The notes beneath the pieces were generated by a model that was not told where the DNA came from, searched no databases, and saw nothing but the letters and a program-made list of their open reading frames with translations. From Spirochaetales bacterium (GTDB lineage Bacteria > Spirochaetota > Spirochaetia > DSM-27196 > PWMO01), in assembly GCA_007123465.1 (NCBI GenBank), contig SKLB01000374.1, positions 1 to 10,503 of the forward strand: a DNA stretch of 10,503 nt, written 5' to 3'. Shown here one piece after another: positions 6,626 through 10,503 of the stretch; the stretch's first letter is position 1, and each line of letters starts with the position of its first letter. The translations under genes were made by a program, and so were the position numbers.

Positions 6626-6648
6626 GTACGGCCGCCACGGTGCCGTAC
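6626..6648. terminator. Hairpin in the gap between convergent microprotein and secA ends
   Basis: GTACGGC (6626-6632) and GCCGTAC (6642-6648) form a perfect 7-bp stem with a 9-base loop. It sits in the middle of the 37-bp gap between the TAG at 6621 and the secA stop at 6661-6659. The position suits a bidirectional terminator, but neither strand has a T-run after the stem, so it would not be a classical Rho-independent terminator. It might instead protect 3' ends. Confidence 0.35.
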
Positions 6649-6658
6649 ATTGCTGCAG

Positions 6659-9409
6659 TTATCTGCCGTGGCAGTACTTGTATTTCTTACCGCTGCCGCA
6701 CGGGCACGGATCGTTGCGGCCCACTTTGGCCACGCTGCGCTGAGTCTGGGGCGGGGCGGTTGCGGTTGCCGTGCCGCCGGAACGCGCCGGTGCAGCGCCG
6801 GGGCGTGGTGCCGCACCGCCGCCGATCATCTGCATGCCGTCGTGCTGTGCCACCGCGTGCGCCGGCCCGCGCACATGACGCGGCACCTGCTGGAAGCTCT
6901 CGGCCTTGACCGCAAACAGTTTCCTGGCAATTGAGACGCGGATGTCGTATATCAACTGATCGAATATCTGAAAGCCTTCGAGTTTGTACTCCAGCAGCGG
7001 ATTCTTCTGCGCGTAGCTGCGCAGGTAGACCGCCTCGCGCAGCGATTCGAGGTTTTCCAGATGATCCTGCCAGCGGCCGTCGATATTGCGCAGGTATTCG
7101 AAGCGGATCGCCATATTGAGCCGGTCGTGCCCCGCGGTGTCGGCTTTCTCTACCAGATCGGCACGCATATCCTCCATCAGAGCCGCCTTGAGCTCGGTTG
7201 TCGGCAGTGCCGCCAGCTGCTCGAGGGGTTTCTGCGGCACAAAGAACAGTCGGTCTTTGAGTTCGCTGAGTGCCATCTGCAGCGACGCGGTGCCGCTGTT
7301 GCTATCCGGCTGGAAGTCGGTCAGGATTTCATCAACAATATCGTGCGCGGAGTTGAGCACGCGCTCAAACAGCTGGTCATCGGTCAGGATAGCATCACGC
7401 TGCTGGTAAATCAGCTTGCGCTGTTCGTTGAGAACGTCATCGTATTCAAGCAGGTGCTTGCGGATCTCGTAGTTTCGCTCTTCGACCTTGTTCTGGGCGC
7501 GTTCAATGCTCTTGTTGATCAACTTGTGGTTCAGTGGTTCGCCCGGTGGCAGTCCGCGCTCCATCAGCCCCTTGATGCTGGCCGAGCCTCGCCCGAACAG
7601 CCGCATCAGGTCGTCGTCCATCGAGAGAAAGAAGCGTGATTTTCCCGGGTCCCCCTGGCGGCCGGAGCGGCCGCGCAGCTGGTTGTCAATGCGGCGTGAC
7701 TCGTGCCGCTCGGTGCCGAGAACGTAGAGACCGCCGGCCTGTTGCACCTCGCGGTACTGCTCGCGCCACGCGCTGTACTCCGTTTCGAATGCGCGTCGGT
7801 ATTCCTCGGCGCTGGCTTCGGTTCCGGCGCGTTTGCGCGCCCGGTATTCGGGGTTGCCGCCGAGTTTGATATCGGTACCGCGCCCGGCCATGTTGGTAGC
7901 GATCGTCACAGCGCCTTTGGCACCGGCCTCTGCGATAATTATGGCCTCGCGTGCGTGGTTCTTGGCGTTGAGAACTTCGTGGCGGATACCGCGCTTGAGC
8001 AGAAGGCTGCTGAGTTTCTCCGAACGTTCGATAGACACGGTGCCAACCAGGGTGGGTTGGCCGTTGTGGTGCACGGTTGCGATCTCGTTGCAGATAGCCT
8101 CGTACTTGTCCGCCTCGGTCAGATAGATGACGTCGTCCTCATCCAGACGCGCCAGCGGCCGGTTGGTCGGTACCACAACCACGTCGAGACCGTAGATGTT
8201 GCCAAACTCTTTGGCCTCGGTCTCGGCGGTACCGGTCATGCCGGAGATCTTGTCGTACATGCGGAAGAAGTTCTGAAAGGTAATGGTCGCCAGGGTCCGG
8301 TTGCGCTGCGCGATGCGGATACCCTCTTTGGCCTCGATTGCCTGGTGCAGTCCGTCCGAATAACGCCGGCCGTGCAGTATCCGTCCGGTGAACTCGTCAA
8401 CGATTTCAACCTTGCCGTCGGCAACCACGTACTCCTTGTCCTTGTGAAACAGCCGGTGTGCACGCAGCGCCTGCGTGGCGTGGTGGATGTACTCGAAGTT
8501 CTCGTCCAGAAACAGCGAGGTAACAATGATCTTGCGCTGCTGCAGCACCTTCTCCAGATGGTTGAGCCCCTGATCGGTAAAGGTTACCCGTTTGGCTTTC
8601 TCGTCGACCTGGTAGTCCCCTTCGGGCTCATCGGGATAGTCACCGGTTTCGGGGTCCTTGGCGCACTCCACCAGCTCCCCCACCACCCGGTTGACGTCTA
8701 CGTACTTGCGCACGTCGTCTTCGGCAACCCCGGAGATAATCAGCGGGGTACGTGCCTCGTCCACCAGAATTGAGTCGATCTCGTCCACAATGCAGTAGTG
8801 GTGGCTGCGCTGCACCTTGCGCGTAGTGTCGTACGCCATGTTGTCGCGCAGGTAGTCAAACCCAAGCTCGTTGTTGGTTGCGTAGGTGATATCGTACTGG
8901 TACTGCTCCTTGCGCAGCTCGTTGTCCATCTGCGAAACGATGGCGCCAACCGAGACACCCAGATACTCGTACACCGGGCGCATCCAGTCGGCGTCGCGCT
9001 GCGCCAGGTAATCGTTGACGGTCACCACGTGTACGCCGTGTCCGGCCAGACTGTTCAGATAGGCGGCGGTAACCGAAGAAACCGTCTTGCCCTCACCAGT
9101 CTTCATCTCCATGATCCTGCCCTGATGAAGGACAATACCACCGAGAATCTGGACGTCGTAGAGCCGCTCTCCCAGCGTGCGTCGTGCGGCCTCGCGTACC
9201 ATCGCAAAGGCGTCCGGCAGAATCTCATCCAGCGAAGTACCGTCGGCTACCCGGCGGCGAAACTCGAGCGTCTGCTGCTGGTACTGTTCGGCGGTCAGGC
9301 TCATGGCCCACGACTCGCGCGTGTTAATCTGGTGCAGAAGTGGTATCAGGCTCTTGAGATCCTTTTCGCCCTTGGAGCCGAAAAGAACGTCGATCACTCG
9401 GTGTAACAT
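6659..9409 (-). CDS. secA: SecA, preprotein translocase ATPase, 916 aa
   Basis: Motor ATPase that pushes unfolded preproteins through SecYEG. In order, numbered from the ATG at 9409: the conserved N-terminus MLHRVIDVLFGSKGEKDLK (1-19); Q-motif region (DVQILGGIVLHQGRIMEM, 85-102); Walker A MKTGEGKT (102-109); Walker B VDEIDSILVDEART (208-221); and, further on, the second ATPase domain (TNMAGRGTDIKLGG, then RQGDPGKSRFFLS). After the helical scaffold comes a Gly/Pro/Ala-rich linker. The protein ends in a SEC-C zinc motif with Cys902, Cys904, Cys913 and His914, normally used for SecB and ribosome contacts. The length is normal for the family. The frame is open to 9508, but the extra residues have no SecA character and overlap the promoter region and the divergent gene, so they are excluded. 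An ATG at 9415 (918 aa) is the alternative. Neither start has a Shine-Dalgarno sequence. All key motifs are intact. Confidence 0.97.
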   Translation of the reverse strand: MLHRVIDVLFGSKGEKDLKSLIPLLHQINTRESWAMSLTAEQYQQQTLEFRRRVADGTSLDEILPDAFAMVREAARRTLGERLYDVQILGGIVLHQGRIMEMKTGEGKTVSSVTAAYLNSLAGHGVHVVTVNDYLAQRDADWMRPVYEYLGVSVGAIVSQMDNELRKEQYQYDITYATNNELGFDYLRDNMAYDTTRKVQRSHHYCIVDEIDSILVDEARTPLIISGVAEDDVRKYVDVNRVVGELVECAKDPETGDYPDEPEGDYQVDEKAKRVTFTDQGLNHLEKVLQQRKIIVTSLFLDENFEYIHHATQALRAHRLFHKDKEYVVADGKVEIVDEFTGRILHGRRYSDGLHQAIEAKEGIRIAQRNRTLATITFQNFFRMYDKISGMTGTAETEAKEFGNIYGLDVVVVPTNRPLARLDEDDVIYLTEADKYEAICNEIATVHHNGQPTLVGTVSIERSEKLSSLLLKRGIRHEVLNAKNHAREAIIIAEAGAKGAVTIATNMAGRGTDIKLGGNPEYRARKRAGTEASAEEYRRAFETEYSAWREQYREVQQAGGLYVLGTERHESRRIDNQLRGRSGRQGDPGKSRFFLSMDDDLMRLFGRGSASIKGLMERGLPPGEPLNHKLINKSIERAQNKVEERNYEIRKHLLEYDDVLNEQRKLIYQQRDAILTDDQLFERVLNSAHDIVDEILTDFQPDSNSGTASLQMALSELKDRLFFVPQKPLEQLAALPTTELKAALMEDMRADLVEKADTAGHDRLNMAIRFEYLRNIDGRWQDHLENLESLREAVYLRSYAQKNPLLEYKLEGFQIFDQLIYDIRVSIARKLFAVKAESFQQVPRHVRGPAHAVAQHDGMQMIGGGAAPRPGAAPARSGGTATATAPPQTQRSVAKVGRNDPCPCGSGKKYKYCHGR

Positions 9410-9445
9410 TGTCATAATGTAGCTTGCAAACCGAGCGCCGGTCAA
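9409..9445 (-). promoter_or_regulatory. Candidate sigma-70 promoter of secA
   Basis: Minus strand: -35 TTGACC (9445-9440, 5/6), 18-bp spacer, -10 TACATT (9421-9416, 4/6). The predicted transcription start is around 9409, the same base as the preferred secA ATG. If right, the mRNA is leaderless or nearly so, in line with the missing ribosome site. The -35 is the same TTGACC as in the mutase promoter. Confidence 0.4.
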
Positions 9446-9447
9446 GA

Positions 9448-9484
9448 TTGACACTGGATGTGCGCCGCAGGTAGTATGAAGGGC
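9448..9484 (+). promoter_or_regulatory. Candidate sigma-70 promoter of the lipoprotein gene
   Basis: A perfect -35 TTGACA (9448-9453), 18-bp spacer, and -10 TAGTAT (9472-9477, 4/6) put the start near 9484. The leader of about 23 nt contains the GAGGG ribosome site (9491-9495) ahead of the ATG at 9507. Its -35 is separated by two bases from the secA -35 on the other strand, so the two promoters are back to back. Confidence 0.55.
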
Positions 9485-9506
9485 GACAAAGAGGGACAAA
9501 CCGATC

Positions 9507-10503
9507 ATGCAGTCACGCTACAGATCACAATCTCTGCTATCGCTGCCGGCACTGCTGATTCTGGGTGGCTTGATTGTGCTGGCCGGCTGCTCGCGGAGCA
9601 GGGTGGCGTCGCTGGAGCGCGAGGACCTGTATCGACTGGCCATCGGCCGTGCCGAGGATCAGATCGACCTGTTTCAGATGGAAGGGGCTCCGCTGAATCA
9701 GAAGACGCGTATTGTCATGCGCGACGGGCTGTTCTTTATCAGTAACGGCAGCGCCAACAAGGTCATGGAGTTCAGCTCGTACGGCGATCTGTTGTCGCTG
9801 CTCTACGATCCCGACGAGAACCCGCGGCCGGTGTTGCTGCAGGCGTCGGCGGTTGAAGGGCGCATGACCAATCGGCGTGCTCACTCGTACAATTTCTCCC
9901 AGGTCGGCGAAATTGCGGTAACGTCAAACAAGACTACGCTGGTTGAAGATATGCTGGGCGAAGAACGGGCTGTTTTCGATTCCGATCTGGGAGTCAACCT
10001 CAATCGGGTAGTATTGCGGTTCGATTCGCGCGGGCAACTGATCGACTACCTGGGCCAGGAAGGAATCGGCGGGACTCCGTTTCCCTACATCGAACGGCTG
10101 GAGGTCACCAGCCGGGATGAGATCGTTGTGGTCAGCCGTACCATGGAGAGCTGGCTGGTATACTGGTTCACCGCCGACGGCGATCTTTATTACAGCGTCG
10201 ATATTCAGCTCAGCCGGCTTCCGGTCCCCGAAGACCGCAACGTCATACCGATTCTCGAAACCGTGCTGCCGGACAAGGAGTTGCCGCGGCTCTATCTGAA
10301 GCTCGACTACTACGAGCAGGCGCTGGATCCCGAGACCGGGGCCAGCTTTGGTATAGAGAAGACACTGTCGCGGGTCTTCTGGCTGGACCTGGAGTCGGGC
10401 CGTTACGATGGCTACGTGAACATCCCCACCAATGTACAGACCATCAGCGGTCACAGCGTCTTTGACCGCCAGGAAGTCGAGTACATGTATCAGCTGGTAG
10501 GGG
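9507..10503 (+). CDS. Lipoprotein of unknown function, N-terminal 332 residues; cut by window edge
   Basis: The frame starts at ATG 9507 (GAGGG 11 bases upstream) and stays open to the edge. Residues 1-28 form a lipoprotein signal: basic MQSRYR, a hydrophobic core (about 10-26), then the lipobox LAGC with Cys28 as the lipidated residue. The mature protein is acidic and rich in aromatic residues, with alternating strands and turns. Segments such as LRFDSRGQLIDYLG (170-183), EIVVVSRT (206-213) and WLVYWFTADGDLYY (216-229) look like blades of a beta-propeller, which would suit protein-protein contacts at a membrane surface. It recalls an uncharacterised lipoprotein family of Treponema and Leptospira (possibly the one labelled LIC_12708), but this is from memory and unchecked. 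It is divergent from secA and has its own strong promoter. Lipidation is well supported; fold and family are guesses. Confidence 0.85.
   Translation, partial: MQSRYRSQSLLSLPALLILGGLIVLAGCSRSRVASLEREDLYRLAIGRAEDQIDLFQMEGAPLNQKTRIVMRDGLFFISNGSANKVMEFSSYGDLLSLLYDPDENPRPVLLQASAVEGRMTNRRAHSYNFSQVGEIAVTSNKTTLVEDMLGEERAVFDSDLGVNLNRVVLRFDSRGQLIDYLGQEGIGGTPFPYIERLEVTSRDEIVVVSRTMESWLVYWFTADGDLYYSVDIQLSRLPVPEDRNVIPILETVLPDKELPRLYLKLDYYEQALDPETGASFGIEKTLSRVFWLDLESGRYDGYVNIPTNVQTISGHSVFDRQEVEYMYQLVG

Noticed and set aside
6429..6650. 73-codon minus-strand frame with hydrophobic patches in the hydrolase-secA gap
   Set aside because: It has no ribosome site, and its hydrophobic part mirrors the plus-strand microprotein, which has a strong ribosome site.
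5791..6816. 341-codon open frame on the minus strand
   Set aside because: It lies antisense to the LysM/M23 domains and crosses into the secA end. The product has no family features, and long antisense frames are expected in GC-rich DNA.
7703..8773. 356-codon open frame on the plus strand
   Set aside because: It is antisense to the most conserved part of secA and is explained by secA codon usage.
9410..9508. Upstream extension of secA to 9508
   Set aside because: The residues do not resemble SecA, they overlap the divergent lipoprotein start and promoters, and the conserved N-terminus begins at 9409.

Overview
The window is GC-rich (by eye a little under 60% G+C) and densely coded. It looks chromosomal and comes from a free-living bacterium, most likely a moderately high-GC spirochaete (Spirochaeta/Alkalispirochaeta type). 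That placement is an inference. It rests on a DUF115/Maf motility-associated protein, a lipoprotein that recalls an uncharacterised spirochaete family, and the general style of the envelope proteins. No 16S rRNA or other decisive marker is present.

Layout, left to right. Positions 1-816 (minus) hold the N-terminal 272 residues of a split-type methylmalonyl-CoA mutase catalytic subunit, cut by the window edge. It has a plausible promoter of its own, with a 13-bp dyad over the -10. Positions 880-5128 (minus) are a tightly packed, translationally coupled cluster. In transcription order it encodes a short type I signal peptidase, a class B penicillin-binding protein with a C-terminal PASTA domain, and a Maf/DUF115 protein. 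Each junction is a stop/start overlap of a few bases. Divergent from this cluster, across a 47-bp gap, is a membrane-anchored LysM-LysM-M23 peptidoglycan hydrolase (5176-6432, plus). A 38-codon predicted membrane or secreted microprotein follows it (6505-6621, plus), with a strong ribosome binding site. Convergent to these is secA (6659-9409, minus), with a 7-bp hairpin in the 37-bp convergent gap. Divergent from secA is a lipoprotein of unknown function (9507 to the right edge, plus), and back-to-back promoters can be read between the two genes.

Functionally this is a cell-envelope neighbourhood: protein export (SecA), signal peptide removal (signal peptidase I), septal or lateral wall synthesis (class B PBP), wall remodelling (LysM/M23), a lipoprotein, and a probable flagellin-modification factor. 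The mutase, from propionyl/succinyl-CoA metabolism, is the odd neighbour and probably starts a separate transcription unit running off the left edge.

No gene-free stretch exceeds 300 bases; the largest gap that includes regulatory DNA is 9410-9506. I saw no tRNA, rRNA, CRISPR array, insertion sequence, long repeat or phage gene. I did not find a convincing new multi-gene system. The best leads are the unlisted microprotein, the mutase operator/promoter, the coupled signal peptidase-PBP-Maf cluster, and the possibly leaderless secA transcript.
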